A stretch of 64,000 nucleotides of DNA from Oikopleura dioica (lineage: Eukaryota > Chordata > Appendicularia > Copelata > Oikopleuridae). The position numbers and the translations under genes are program-made. A model generated the notes under the pieces. The model saw nothing but the letters and a program-made list of their open reading frames with translations, ran no database searches and was not told where the DNA came from. Shown here piece by piece: positions 10,601-21,657 of this stretch. Position 1 is the first letter of the stretch. Every line of letters begins with the position of its first letter. The stretch spans positions 12,276,501 to 12,340,500 of the forward strand of contig OU015569.1 of assembly GCA_907165135.1 (NCBI GenBank), read 5' to 3'.

Positions 10601-13600
10601 GTGTATGTCGCCGCGAAGAGACAGGATCGTCCTTCGATGTCCACTTCATCGAGCGAGAGTCCCGCCGTCGCTGACATCGTGGCTAGCAGCGAGACGACCT
10701 CGAGCTCACCTTGCCAACAGGCCAGCCGCAGCGCAGAGCGACCTTCAACGTCTTTCGCCTTGAGCAACTTGACGAGCGTTTCTACTTTGAAATTCGTCCT
10801 TGCCCACTCGATTATCTAAACAAAAAGGTTGAAAAATTATTTCCAGAAAACAAATCTCTTGAATATTTCTCTGGGTCATCAAAAAAATGCACCATCAAAT
10901 CCGTAAAAAAACGCTCCAGTCCAGATGATCAATGAGAGATATAAAAATAAAAGGAATAAAATCGATCACCTCAATGTGTCCATGCTGAGCTGCTGATTGA
11001 AAGAAATTTTGCTTGGCTGGGAACTCGCATCGCAGCGGGTCGGCGCCGTTGTTGATCAAATGTTCAACCATTTTCTTGCTTCCGAATTTGCCCGCTGCGA
11101 CCAGCGGCACCAGCGTCGGCTCTGCGTCTTTTTGCGTTCCGTTTGCATCGAAACCTATTAAAAATTTAACCCAGTAAAACCCACATAAAATCTCACCTAA
11201 ATCGAGAAGCTGGACGATCTGGGCCTCCTCTCCACGAGTGGCAAGAGTCGTTAGTCTACAAGGGCTCAAAATCGGACATAAAGACATGTCAATAACCTTC
11301 TCTCCATTTTTGTAGATAAAAACTAGTGAATTGAACTGCTTCAAATCTGGCAAATCTGGCGTGCGTGGCTGTATGTATGTTATGATTTGAGCGTAGTGCA
11401 AATGAGCGAGAGGCGAAGCAGAGAAAGTGAATGAATAATTCAAAGAAAGATACATGGGACTTAGAAAACCCCATTTGACGAGAGAGAGAAGGAGATAGAT
11501 TCAATTTGCAAGTGAATCAAGCCTAAATCGAAATGAGCCGTGCCTGCACTCCGAGTCCTGCAGCGAGTTGCCAGCCAACATGTCCATAAATCTAACGACC
11601 TCGCGCTCTGCCCCCACTGAGACGAGCAGCAAGGTCAACTCTGCTTCCGTGAATTTCGTGTGGCGCACGTGATCCAACAGTTGCTCCGTCAGGCGCTTGT
11701 ATTTCGAATTTCCTGACTCCTGAAAAAACTTATGCTTGTTGAAATCAAGGAAGAGTTTTTCCGTTTCTGGCAGCGCCAGTCTAAACTCGGCAACCTCTGT
11801 AGAAATCCTGAGTCAGGGCTTCACAAGAACTTTGAACTCTTTGTGAACTCTGACTCAGGTTTCTTCAGAGATTGTCGAGCCTTGACTCAGTAATTTTAAT
11901 TGGACTTTTACCTTTACTTCTGAATTTTGCGAGTTTCTCATTTGCGCGCATTGAACTGCATAATAAGTGCTCAGTGCCAAATGTCCCTTGGTGACATCGC
12001 ACAGAAACTTGGAGGTAGAGTACTTGACGTCCTGGCACCAGGCGAGAAAGGAGGAATGAATCGGTATCCAGCCAGAGGCGTCTTTATAAATCAGCGGCTT
12101 CAAAAGGCCCAGTCGTTTTTCCACGTCCGCTTCTTCTGTTGACGGTTTCAACATTTTCGCCGCCTCGGCCAGCGTTTTCGTATTCATTGGGGAGCCAGCT
12201 GCGGCGAGGATTTCCAGCATTGAGCGAACTTTTCCAAAGTCTTTTTTCGCGAAGAGCAGCTGAATCAGCCAAAGCCAGAGGCCACTCAGGGTGCCTGGAA
12301 TGTCTCGAACTTGGCGCAATCCAACTAGACCTGAAGCGATGCCGTCCAAAACGACTTCCAGGTACAGAAAGCAACCGGAAGCTTTAATGTGCAACTGGCT
12401 CAGAAATTCGGCATTGTCTCGATTCACCGCGCTGCGAAGATTCTGGTTGGACTCGAGGCGGCGGAGGATGTACTGTTGCGAGTCTTTGCAAACTGGGTCT
12501 TTGCGAATGTCGTCTAGAGTTACTTTTTGAAGCAGCTTGTCAAGCAGCTTGATCATCTCGCGCGATCTTTTGTGTCCCTTCGCCACTGAGTACACCACCG
12601 AGAGCCAGCTTGGCAAGTTCAAGTTGCTCACAACGCTGAAGATATCTGTCGACAATTCCAGCCCGTCTATCACCAATAAATGTCGCTGGGGAGGAGTTGG
12701 TAGCGCTAGAATCAGTTTTTTAGAGAATTCTCGCTCCGCCCTTAAGTTATTCACATGAAACTTAAGGGGGTCACCAGCTAAAACTATAGGAAAAGTCATA
12801 AGAAATATAACGATAGCTTGATGATGTTCAATTAATGTTAAGTCGTAGATCATTTACGAGACGTTTCTTAAGATCTTTATTGCGAATAAAAATTGCCAGG
12901 GCTCTTTCGTTTTTAATTACTCTGTTGACCTTGAGAATGAGGCTTGTCAACGCTGACAGTCAATAAATCCAAGCGCGACGATATAAGATTATTGATTGAA
13001 TAATCAGAGCTTTGGATTTAAGGGGGTAGCACTCGCTATTTCAAATCTTTTCTCTGCCTTTTTTGAAAGCCGATTTCAAAGAACTAGGGTTAAGGTTTTT
13101 GAAAATAGCATAGTGATGCCCTTATTTCAAATCTTCAAGTATTATGAGATTACCTGCAAGGGCTGAATGCCAGGAATTAGCAATGGATCGAACGTCGCCA
13201 TTGGCGCTGGTTGGCAACTCGCCGAGGGGAGCAAATTTAGTTTTGAGCTGGCTCGAGACGGACTTGAGGAAGACTGAGAGCTTGCGCGTTCTGGGCTGGA
13301 AGGGGCTGACGAAGTGGTGGGCCACGATGGCGGAGGCGATTCTAGAGCGGCAACTGTCGTTCGCAACTGTCTTTCAAATGGACTCGCCACTATTTAATTT
13401 ACTAATTTACAAAGTCGACAACGCCTGTCACTGTCTTCCTCTTTGAAAAGTGACAAATGGAAACTAGCTATACTTTTCGCTTTTGGACTATCTTGACATC
13501 TACCCTTTAGGCTCGCCTGTGTCTGAGCCTGAGTCAGGGGTTTCTCAAAGCTTTTTGCGCATCATAACTCAGGTTTTAACGTAGGGTACAGCCTTAATTC

Positions 13601-13764
13601 GAAGAAAAAAGAGCCCATAACGGTGAGCAAAGCTCGGCCAGAAAAGTAGTCTTTCCTGTGCCAGCATTTCCAGAGAGGAGAAATCCCCTTCTTCCCTTTT
13701 CGCCAGGATCGGCGTTTATGTGCTCTTCGATTCGTGAAAAGAGCCATTCTCGGCAGTGAAATTG
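7671..13764 (-). CDS. ANKRD50: Ankyrin repeat domain-containing protein 50 orthologue
   Basis: In vertebrates ANKRD50 works with SNX27-retromer and WASH in endosome-to-surface recycling. The order here is diagnostic: FHCREWLF, the Walker A motif GNAGTGKT (exon 13764-13622), AHHF (13353-13154), then the NTPase/winged part (12777-11912) with LLVIDG, SQLHIKASGCFLYLE and VRDIPGTLSGLWLWL. About 20 ankyrin repeats follow from roughly 11250 to 9130, including LDESHSDNIGWTPLH and HQGATPLCVAAQEGHIETC, both in ANKRD50-specific positions. The tail is Ser-rich with a YDMTNRTE block, as in the vertebrate protein. C-terminal exons include a 33-nt intron near 8330 and end in DQMISQSLRRAKR at 7671. The initiating exon upstream of 13764 was not found. 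Introns carry ATGTCT arrays (7840-8120, 8725-8965), an AP-1 element (11782-11881) and a second partial one (13510-13590). Confidence 0.92.
7840..8120. repeat. ATGTCT minisatellite, ANKRD50 intron
   Basis: Units are in both orientations (ATGTCTACAG and GACATCTGTAGACA), so the array can form a hairpin. Confidence 0.7.
8725..8965. repeat. ATGTCT minisatellite, second ANKRD50 intron
   Basis: Regular units near 8850-8960 include TAGATGTCTACAAATGTCTA and its variants. The array lies between the tail exon ending near 8990 and the next exon starting near 8708. Confidence 0.75.
11782..11881. mobile_element. Short AP-1-type MITE in an ANKRD50 intron
   Basis: The sequence runs from ACTCGGCAACCTCTGTAG and CCTGAGTCAGG to CTGACTCAGGTTTC and GAGATTGTCGAGCC. 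It is an approximately 100-bp inverted repeat lacking the GCCGC hairpins of longer copies. Confidence 0.7.
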
Positions 13765-13944
13765 CTTTTATAGTGGCTCAAAAATGCGTGAGAATATTGT
13801 CTTTTCCGTTTTTAGCCGAAATTACTGCCAAGAAAACTAAATGATGACAATTTCAAACACTCTGTTTTTAAATGATTTTTGCATTGTGAGTCGCGACACC
13901 CTTAATTTTTCTTTTAAAAATCATCTTAAATTTTTCATCAAGTA

Positions 13945-14130
13945 CTGAACTTGGGTTGACTGCCTGTGCAGAAAACCTGAGTCAGGGTTAAGAAAGAACT
14001 TTAATGAAAACCCGCTGGTGCTTTCTTAAAAATAAGCCGCATATGCGCTATAGCGGCTTAAATTTTGGGAAAGCCGCGGATTTTTATTAAAGCTCCTGAC
14101 TCAGGTTTTCTGCACAGGTTGCCGAGCCAA
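13945..14130. mobile_element. AP-1-type MITE between ANKRD50 and the HR1-like gene
   Basis: Arms contain GCCTGTGCAGAAAACCTGAG and CTCAGGTTTTCTGCACAGGT, with a central AAGCCGC hairpin segment. No clear target duplication was found. Confidence 0.65.
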
Positions 14131-14521
14131 CTACATTACTAGATGAAGAATTCGAGAGCTTTTTAATAGAAAACTTAAGGGCGTCGCTTTTAATTCGTAA
14201 AAGGATAAAAATATCCAATTTTTTTAACAAAAAAACAAATTTTTCGCCACAAATTCCTTTCTAGCGGCGAGTTCCATCAATTCTTCTGTATTCTGACTTC
14301 TGTTTGTTCAGGCTCTCTCATGTTATTTTCGACAAATAATGTTTTCGGATTTTAATTTTTCGCGTTTTCTTTTTCTTCTTTTCTTTCTCGGCGGCGGTTT
14401 TGACAAGCTGATTCTTCTCAGTTCTCTTTTGAAATGTTCGAATTTTGAAAATTATAAAAAAAGGGCGTGTGGATTTATTGAAAGAAGCTCGATGAAAATG
14501 CTTCCTCGGAGCTTGGTTTAG

Positions 14522-14866
14522 GGTGATTCATTTACTCAACGGGAGAGAGAGCGCAGAATAGGGCGCCCGCGGCCAGCTCGAGCCCCCGATCAGCTCGATT
14601 TTCGCCAAAAAGACGATCATTTTCGATCATTGACGATTTCTGCTTCGAAATCCGGCTGAAAGAGGGATTGACGCGCCTCGCTTTCCAAGTGTTGCAAGCA
14701 AATAAGGCCAGATTAATCGATACGGACAAGTTGAAGACATTCCAGTCATCCCTTAGTCAACCCCAATGGAATGTGCGCACTTTTTTCATTCTCATCTTCG
14801 CTAAAGGTCTGGAAACTTGCGGTCTGGATTTATTATTTCCCTTCAATGCATAAAGTTATGAAATAA
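14522..14866 (+). CDS. 3' exons of an unrecognised gene with an HR1-like helical segment
   Basis: An exon starts after a GGTTTAG acceptor (14522) and runs to 14772. A 34-nt GT-AG intron with a pyrimidine-rich 3' half (14773-14806) leads to a last exon ending in TAA at 14866, overlapping an AATAAA. The peptide contains a basic Ser-rich stretch (RFSPKRRSFS) followed by an amphipathic helix FEIRLKEGLTRLAF and KLKTFQSSL. The EIRxKEG pattern is typical of HR1/REM1 Rho-binding coiled coils of the rhotekin/PKN type, but the match is short. Upstream exons were not identified. Its 3' end converges with the Pro/Tyr-rich gene on the other strand. Confidence 0.4.
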
Positions 14867-14892
14867 ACATGGTTTAATGTAAAAATTTCTTT

Positions 14893-14898
14893 ATTAAA
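14893..14898 (-). terminator. Poly(A) signal of the Pro/Tyr-rich gene
   Basis: AATAAA on the minus strand lies 66 bp past the proposed stop and within 30 bp of the oppositely oriented AATAAA, giving tightly convergent 3' ends. Confidence 0.5.
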
Positions 14899-14963
14899 AG
14901 ATAAGACGGAAAAGGTTAGAGTGCAGTGATAAGGTGAAATAGTGATCTCTTTCTCTCGATCTT

Positions 14964-15637
14964 CTAAAAATAGTGGCTGCCTCTTGGTGATCGGAACCCT
15001 TCCCATTCCTTGTCTAGAAATAAATGTTGAAAATTTCAAAATTTTGATTATTATTTTACCTTTCGTTGAGAGATCGTGGAAGGACTTGGTCAGTCGTGTC
15101 ATCGATGATTTTCTCCCAGGTCGCCACAATTCTTGCATGTCGATTGCAGTCTTGAAAAAATAAGATAATTTTTAATATTGTGATGAATTAGTACTTACCG
15201 GCATTTCCTGATCCGTAGACACGATGCAGTCTGGAAGTGGCTGTGTTTCTTTTCTCTTCGCCACAGTTTCCGAAGACAAGCTACGCGGATGTTGCTTAGG
15301 TGGCGTAGAATGCGGCATCACCAATCCGTGAGGATGAGACATTGACGTCGACAAGCGAGGGTAGCCAGGCGGCATCACATTCGGCTGAGCGTAGGAGGTC
15401 GGCATCGCCAGATTTGGCATCGAAGTGAAAGTCGGACAGCCTCGTGTATCGTAGCCAGTGTGAACCATCTGGTGTCCGTGATACCCAGCAGGCTGTACAA
15501 CTTGTGGCTGGCCCACAGGAAAGTACATCTGTGGGTAAGCCGAGTAGCTGAACGGGAGATGGTTCTCATTCTGGCTTCCCTCCCTTCTTTTCTAAAAACC
15601 AATAGTTAGTAGACATAGTTGTTACAATAACTTACCT
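14964..15637 (-). CDS. Pro/Tyr/His-rich low-complexity protein, 5' end incomplete
   Basis: The main exon (about 15596-15200) encodes a proline-, tyrosine-, histidine- and methionine-rich chain (PFSYSAYPQMYFPVGQPQVV, then PPGYPRLSTSMSHPHG), and a Ser/Lys-rich end. It is preceded by a 40-odd-nt intron with a good CTAAC branch point and a Lys/Glu-rich exon, and followed by two short exons ending SPRGSHYF at 14964. Such composition is common in disordered RNA-binding or transcription cofactors; no fold or family was recognised. The reading frame of the last two exons was chosen because the GT-AG phases agree and it stops just before a poly(A) signal. No starting ATG was found. Confidence 0.5.
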
Positions 15638-15708
15638 CTTCTTTTGTTTTTTGTTTTCTTTCTCCCTCACTTTATCAAAAATCCATTCATTTTATCAAAC
15701 TTTTTCTC

Positions 15709-16467
15709 TTAAGGCTATAACCTCTCTTTTGGCCTCTCTGGAAAACGGACTTCCCTTGGTCGATTTCAAAAATATAAAAGACAAATATACTTGTTTTCTC
15801 CTAAAAATTCAAAAATGATATCAAAAATACTTTTCTTCCGTAAATTTTTACTCTAGAATCATTCAAAAATCGCCATTCGGTTTTCCAAGAAAACTGGAAG
15901 CTATGAGGTAAAATTAATCCGATAATAATATTAAATAGGGCAAACTCTATGATCCCTATGGAAAAAATATCAAGAAATTGCCTAAATTATGATTATAGTT
16001 CTCTCTTCTTTTAAATCTCTTTTGTTTATAGACGAACGCTTGAGATCCACGCGGCCAATCAGAGCGCGATGAATCGCTTGACTCACACGCTCGCCAACAG
16101 CGCTCTCTTTTGGCCTGGAGGATAGCACTCCGCGCAGCGCGTCCACGCGCATTTTTATCCTCAGGCACTAACATGGCGCTAGAATGAAAAATTGAATAGA
16201 TATCGAAGAATTTTTCCGTAGGGATTGTAGAGAAGGCTTTAATCTATTAATTGATCGAAAAAGTCTACCTCTGTAATGGTAAAATTCTTCGGAAATCCGA
16301 ATGGCGTTTTTTAAATGATTATAAAGCCAAAATTTCAAAAGAAAAAATTTTTGATCGCATTTCTGAAATCTACGATAGATTTTGAGTATATGAGCCTTTT
16401 TAATTTTTGAAATCGACCAAGGGAAGTCCGTTTTCCAGAGAGGCCAAAAGAGACGTTATAGCCTTAA
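15709..16467. mobile_element. TTAA-flanked inverted-repeat element
   Basis: Both ends read TTAAGGCTATAAC (left) and GTTATAGCCTTAA (right), with arms of well over 60 bp matching (ACCAAGGGAAGTCCGTTTTC on one arm, its complement on the other). Length is 759 bp with no coding potential. The TTAA at both ends is what piggyBac-type transposases leave. Confidence 0.75.
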
Positions 16468-16930
16468 TTCTTTTTTCAGTTTGGTTGGACTGGTTGGTCG
16501 CCGACAGGTCTCAAAATTTTTCGAGCCTGCCCCCGTTGATCAACGCGCCAATGAAAATCTTTCTGATTCCGTCGATAAGTTATCGACGATAACCTTTAGA
16601 CCCAAAGGACGAGCCATTTCTTCGAAAGATTTTGGTCAACCGATTTCGCCCTGAAGCACGTTTAACAATCATTTCCGGGGTTAAACATCCCATAAATTCA
16701 AACAACTGCATTTCAAATTACATTCCACTTGGTACCAGTAGCTACGCAGTTATAATATCGAGCAAAACAAAATACGTCGTTAAATAAATTATGCATTTAT
16801 TTCTCCCTCCAGACATTCAGGTTCCAGTGAAGCCAGTGAGTAACAGAATGAATAAAGCGCTCGTCATCGGAGTGAATCTGAGTCAAGCTGAGTATTGAAT
16901 GGCGACACCGCCCAGAGCAGCCTACCGATC

Positions 16931-16940
16931 GCATAAAAAG
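16931..16940 (+). promoter_or_regulatory. TATA-like box of the p62-like gene
   Basis: GCATAAAAAG lies about 95 bp upstream of the start codon, followed by a GC-richer stretch. This fits a core promoter with a 5'UTR of about 65 nt. Confidence 0.35.
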
Positions 16941-17030
16941 AGCTCGCGCTGAAGGATCATCCACCACTTGTTTTCAAACCAACTTTTTCTCGCAAAAGAG
17001 CAATTAACAAATTGATCGAAAAAAATCGCG

Positions 17031-18963
17031 ATGCAAGTAAAAGTGATTCTTCATCGAGGTCCTTCTGAGGAAGTCCTTCCAAGGTAAGAAAAACCGCTTT
17101 CATTTTAAAAATAGAGACACCCTTAATTTTTTAATTTTTGAAAATTTTCGATAGAAAATTCAAAAGTACCTTTTTAGTTGCTAAAATTTTTGATCTAGGA
17201 AGTAAATTTTGTTTTTTCCATATTTTTATTTCCGAAAGAATCGAGAAATGACATTCTCGGGACCAAATCAGGGTGGCGGGCGGCTACGTTCGAAATCCGT
17301 TTTGGGCCGATTTTTCGAACGCCGTTCGAAATTTCCAAAAATCTTTATCATAATATGAGCTGAAATTATTAAAATCGTGTAAGAAAAAGAACTTGGCATC
17401 ATTATGAGAGAGTTAACTTACAAATCAGGCGCGGAGCGCATATGAGCTCATTTTTATAAGCAATTTCAGACATTTTTCGAACGGCGTTCGAAAAATCTCG
17501 AACGGCGTTCGAAATTTCGAACGTAGCCGCCCTACACCCCCAAATCATGACCCCCATGTTTCTAGTGCTTATCTGAAAGCCCGTGATCTGAGGAGTCGAA
17601 TGGTATGTTACACAGGGTCTGAGTCATAGATAATGACGTTATTTTGGTCGAAATAAGGGGCTTATGGGGAAAACCTATGTAGTGCAATAACTTTTTATAG
17701 GACATATAAGATTACGTTGATTTTGGGCTCATTCGAAAGAGGAACTCCAGATCTAGGTCGGGAGCACTAAATCGCGGTTAACCGGCCGGTTTTAAAATTT
17801 TTACCACGTGGTTAACCGGGTGGTTGACCGCGATTTTGCTCTCCCGACCTCGATCTCGAGCTGCTTTTTCTAATGAGCCCAAGATCAATATACTTTTATA
17901 AGCTCATTTAAAAATTAGAGCACTACATAGGTTTTGACCAATGGGGTAGCACTATGACGTCATAGTTGATGACTAACACCCATAACCTATACCATTCGAC
18001 TCCCCAGATCACGGGCTTTAAGATAAGCACAAGAAACATGGGGGTCAGTATTTGGTCCCGAGAATGTCATTTTCATTCATCCACTATCGAAAAAATAAAA
18101 CCCGAAATGATCTAATTTTCTTTTAGAAAGGAGATCCGACGCTTTTTCCTCGAGAAACTGGACTCGTTTCAGCACCTCAAAGACCAAGTGATCATGCTTT
18201 ACGACGATCTGACCGCGGACACGACTCTTCGATTCTTGTGGACTGACGAAGAAGGCGACAACGTCCAGTTCTCCTCCGACAAGGAAATGAAGGAAGCCGT
18301 CAATTTCTTCCAAAACCAACAAGGAGAAAACAAGCTCTTCAAACTGATCGTCCGTTTTCCCCAGCCGCCACCACCACCGGCCGCCCAAAAGGCCGCGCCA
18401 ACCAAGGAGCCCAAGGAAACAACAACGACTGGAAAGACCCGGCGAAGATGGAGAAGAAGATCCAGAAGATCCACGAGCGCCAGTGCAAGAAGAACATGAT
18501 GTCTTCCATTCGTGCTGCGGCTGCGGCGGGGCAACCGCTAGAATCGCTGTTGAACAACTTTCATTCTCATTTCAACCGAATCATGGCGCCTGAAGGAGGC
18601 CGCTCTTCCGCTTCTTCTTCCACGACTGGAGAAGTGATCCCGATCCAACACGCAGACGGAACGGTCACCTGCAACGGCGCTACAGTCACAAGTACAAGCA
18701 CTACAAGCTCAACTACAACAAACGACAAACCAATGACTTCTACTCAAACGAACACTTCAGCGACTCAGAGCGAGAAACAAGCCTCCAATCCAGCTCAAGA
18801 CGACTTCGAAGACGTCAGCGCCGAATTGAAGCAGCAAAAGATGAAAGAAGCGATTGCCAAAATGAACGAGCTCGGCTTCGAGGGCGAATGGGTGGTTGAA
18901 CTTTTGAAGTCGGTCGATGGAGACGTCGTCCGCGCAGTGACCGCGATGAATCCGGACAAGTGA
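17031..18963 (+). CDS. SQSTM1/p62-like PB1-UBA protein lacking a ZZ finger
   Basis: Exon 1 is 17031-17083 and exon 2 is 18127-18963, total about 296 residues. Residues 1-95 form a PB1 domain: the basic face begins MQVKVILHRG and the acidic OPCA motif is WTDEEGDNVQFSSDKEMKEA. A Pro/Ala-rich linker follows, then Thr/Ser-rich disorder, an acidic LIR-like DDFEDV, and a C-terminal UBA (KMNELGFEGEWVVELLKSVD). PB1 + LIR + UBA is the layout of the autophagy receptor p62, but no Cys-rich ZZ domain is present and the chain is shorter. The frame shifts between about 18350 and 18425: either one base is missing (for example an A in GGAAAC at 18419) or a weak 62-nt intron (C|GTTTTCC...CCCAAG) is removed. 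An AATAAA follows at 19078. Confidence 0.75.
17246..18073. mobile_element. Inverted-repeat element filling the p62-like intron (outer)
   Basis: Ends are AAATGACATTCTCGGGACC and its complement GGTCCCGAGAATGTCATTT. The arms extend over 200 bp and share CCCCCATGTTTCT and GCCCGTGATCTG. The element makes up most of the 1,043-nt intron. Confidence 0.75.
17271..17541. mobile_element. Nested inverted-repeat element with 6-bp duplication
   Basis: A 271-bp element begins GGGTGGCGGGCGGCTACG and ends CGTAGCCGCCCTACACCCC. It contains GAACGGCGTTCGAA palindromes and is flanked by AAATCA on both sides (17265-17270, 17542-17547). Removing it restores the left arm of the outer element to match the right arm. 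Confidence 0.8.
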
Positions 18964-19077
18964 ACTTTCTCCACCTTTCAGAAATACGGCAATGGACACG
19001 AAATGGAATGACTACGATTTTACCCTTTTATTTTACTCTTTTATCTACTCTCTCTTTATTGGAAAAAATGTAATCCG

Positions 19078-19083
19078 AATAAA
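19078..19083 (+). terminator. Poly(A) signal of the p62-like gene
   Basis: AATAAA lies 115 bp after the stop, just before the converging carotenoid oxygenase gene. Confidence 0.65.
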
Positions 19084-19169
19084 CAATTCTTTTTCTTTCA
19101 AAAAATCTACAGCCTTTGATACTAAAAAGACACAAGAAAATGAAATGTATTTAAAAAGTTGAATATTTC

Positions 19170-21483
19170 TCAGTGTTTGACAAAAGTGCCATGAAAAGAG
19201 ACCGAAATATCATAATCTTCCGGGAGCCAAATTCTTGCTACTTCTGTCATTTCCACAGGTTCAAGAATAAGCACAAAGGGACGAAGATCAGAGTGTCCTT
19301 CAAAAGCGGACACCAGGGATAATAAAACGCCGTCAGTTTCGGACTCGGCGCCAGGGCGGGAGACAAAGAACGGTTCAGAAGGCGAGTAGCCAGCCTAAGT
19401 TTTTAATCAGGAAAAGACGGCGTTGAAAACTGACCTCTCTCCAGACAAATCTTTTTTGGAAGATATTTGCGAGTGATAGAGCCTGTCTGCCATAATGTTT
19501 CCCATGCCAAGAGACCAAAAGTGATCATATTTGACTCCAGCAAAATCAAAGTTGATCATCGGAAAATCAGTTCCAGCGGCGGTGTACATCGGCCAATCGA
19601 CCATATCTGCCTCGAACAAGACCTAAATTGAGGATAAAACGCGCTCGCTGGGTTTCAACACTTGCATTGGGCTCGACATATTCTTCAGTCTTGGAAAGCA
19701 GGTCATCCGTTGAAAACTCGTATCGGACGGGAATTCCGATTGGAAGCATGCTTTCGTGCACTTCCTGCAGCGCTCGTCCAGTCGAATTGACTGTATCGAG
19801 GTAATACGCTAGAGACAGTTGAAAGGGAACGGCCTTTTGTTTGCTTACCCATCATGAGATCTCCTTTGGGCGTTTCACACGTATCCAGAATGATTTTGTC
19901 GCCGTCTTGGTAAGCTTGAATCATGTGAATCTGCATGAAAGCGTCGCTCGCGAACGTTTTTGGAAACCACTTTAGATTCTTTTTGTCGAAAATTTTGAAG
20001 TATCCGGCTTTTTCTTCGTTGTAAAACATCATGTCCATTGGTGGTTTTCCTTCTTTGCAAGAATCGAGCATTTTTATCGGATCAAGTTCCATGCTAAAGA
20101 AAGCTTCTATGGACAATTTGATTGAGTGGCACGATGCGGCACTAGGCGGCATTAGGCGGCACTAGGCGGTACTAGCCGGCATTAGGCGACAAGATGCGGC
20201 ACTAGGCGGCATTAGGCGGCACTAGGCGGCACTAGGGGCACAAGGCGGCACTAGGCGGCACTAGGCGGCATTAGGCGGCACTAGGCGGTACTAGCCGGCA
20301 TTAGGCGACAAGATGCGGCACTAGGCGGCACTAGGGGCACAAGGCGGAACTAGGCGGCACTAGGCGGCACGATTCCGCACTTGGCGACATTAAGCGGCAC
20401 TAGGCGGCAGCAGTTGATTTACCTTGTAACGGGAAGAACGAGAAAATCAGTCGTCTGGACAAACATGTGAAAATATCTGACGGTGTTGTCTCGTTCATCT
20501 TCATTGAACAAGAAGTCGCCAAACTCGATCGAGGCAAGAAACTCTTCCGGAGTGGCTTGGTAAGAAAACGGATTTTTCGCGTCTCGCATTGCGTTTCTGA
20601 TTTTGAGAGTGCCATAAGCAGCTGAAACTCATGTTTTTATTGTTGACGAAAGCGGTGTTACTTTTTGGGAGGAAAGCGTAGGGCTCGTTGTAGATGCCGA
20701 CGCTCATTGTCCAGAAGTCCCCGTTGGCGTCCAAGGATCCATGAGCTAGGACGGTGACGATGAAGTATCCCTCCGGCTTGACATCGGCCAAGTCTAAAAT
20801 GTGCTTCGTCTCCAGCGTGAATGGATCGATGAGAGTGACCATTCGCGACTCGGTGAAGCCGACCATCCAGCCGTGAATCGGGTAAAGAGAAACGACCGTG
20901 TTGTCCGAAGGAAAGGACTCGTCCAGATGCGAGCAGCGAGCGCGCTGCAGCTCAGCCCCAGAGAGATCCTCGTAGTTCTCCGGCTCCGCCCAGGTTCCCA
21001 TTTCCGTAAAAACTATCTCGCCCTTTTCTTCATTTGCAAGTCGATGAGTCGATTCGATGAATTTGCTCTACAATCGAAGCTTTATTCAAGGAAGGAAGAG
21101 TTAATTTCAGCCAACAGTATTTATTTTTCGAGTCAACTTTTCTAGTATTTTCTGAATAACAGTACCTGATAGAAGACTTCTCCGTTTTCGAATGCTATTT
21201 TCTGGACAATGGCCGACGGATCGAAGATATGCTTGAACCGATCGTCTCCGTACTCGTACTGCCCGGGCCCATTTCTAAACATCGATCCTTCCAGCCAAGT
21301 CGGCACTTCTCCAACTATGTTCTCAAGCTTGACTCGCTCCGGATGCTCCTCCATTGTCCTGAACAGCCCGCCAGCATCTTCAGTGTACGAGACCTGATCA
21401 TCAGCGCGACCGTTGCCGAGAAAAAAACAACACAAAATGCCCAGCATGTTTCTTTTTATGCAAACTCTTAATTGTGAGATCAT
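19170..21483 (-). CDS. Carotenoid cleavage oxygenase (BCO/RPE65 family) with signal peptide
   Basis: Seven exons from 21483 to 19170, several separated by introns of 36-45 nt. Enzymes of this family cleave or isomerise carotenoids and retinoids with an Fe(II) held by four histidines. All four candidate His are visible: VLAHGSLD, VRYFHMFVQ, MQIHMIQAY and the C-terminal SFHGTFVKH. Other family blocks are GSMFRNGPGQYEYGDDRFKH, FFVSRPGAESETDGVLLS and VARIWLPEDYD. The N-terminus has a hydrophobic leader (MLGILCCFFLGNGRA), so a secreted or ER-luminal enzyme is possible, unlike cytosolic BCO1; the family member cannot be fixed (BCO1, BCO2 and RPE65 are all possible). One intron (20422-20094) is a 10-bp minisatellite. 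A same-strand CYP gene starts upstream. Confidence 0.85.
20130..20410. repeat. CGGCACTAGG decamer minisatellite
   Basis: Over 25 tandem 10-bp units of CGGCACTAGG with variants CGGCATTAGG, CGGTACTAGC and CGACAAGATG lie inside a carotenoid oxygenase intron. Higher-order repetition of a several-unit block is visible (20140-20220 versus 20270-20320). Confidence 0.9.
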
Positions 21484-21657
21484 TTTTTTTCTCCTGCCCT
21501 TTTTCTGCCCGAAATTGCTATTTGCAGAGCCATTTATTTAAGCTATTTTCGGTTCTGAGTTATCCAAAAATGACCTCACTTTTGAACTCACTGTTCTTAT
21601 CCAACTTACAGGCCAAGCTTACATTACAATAAAATTTTAATAAACATCTTCAAGAAT

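Noticed and set aside
20130-20410. CRISPR-like array
   Set aside because: Units are contiguous 10-mers without unique spacers, in an intron of an animal gene.
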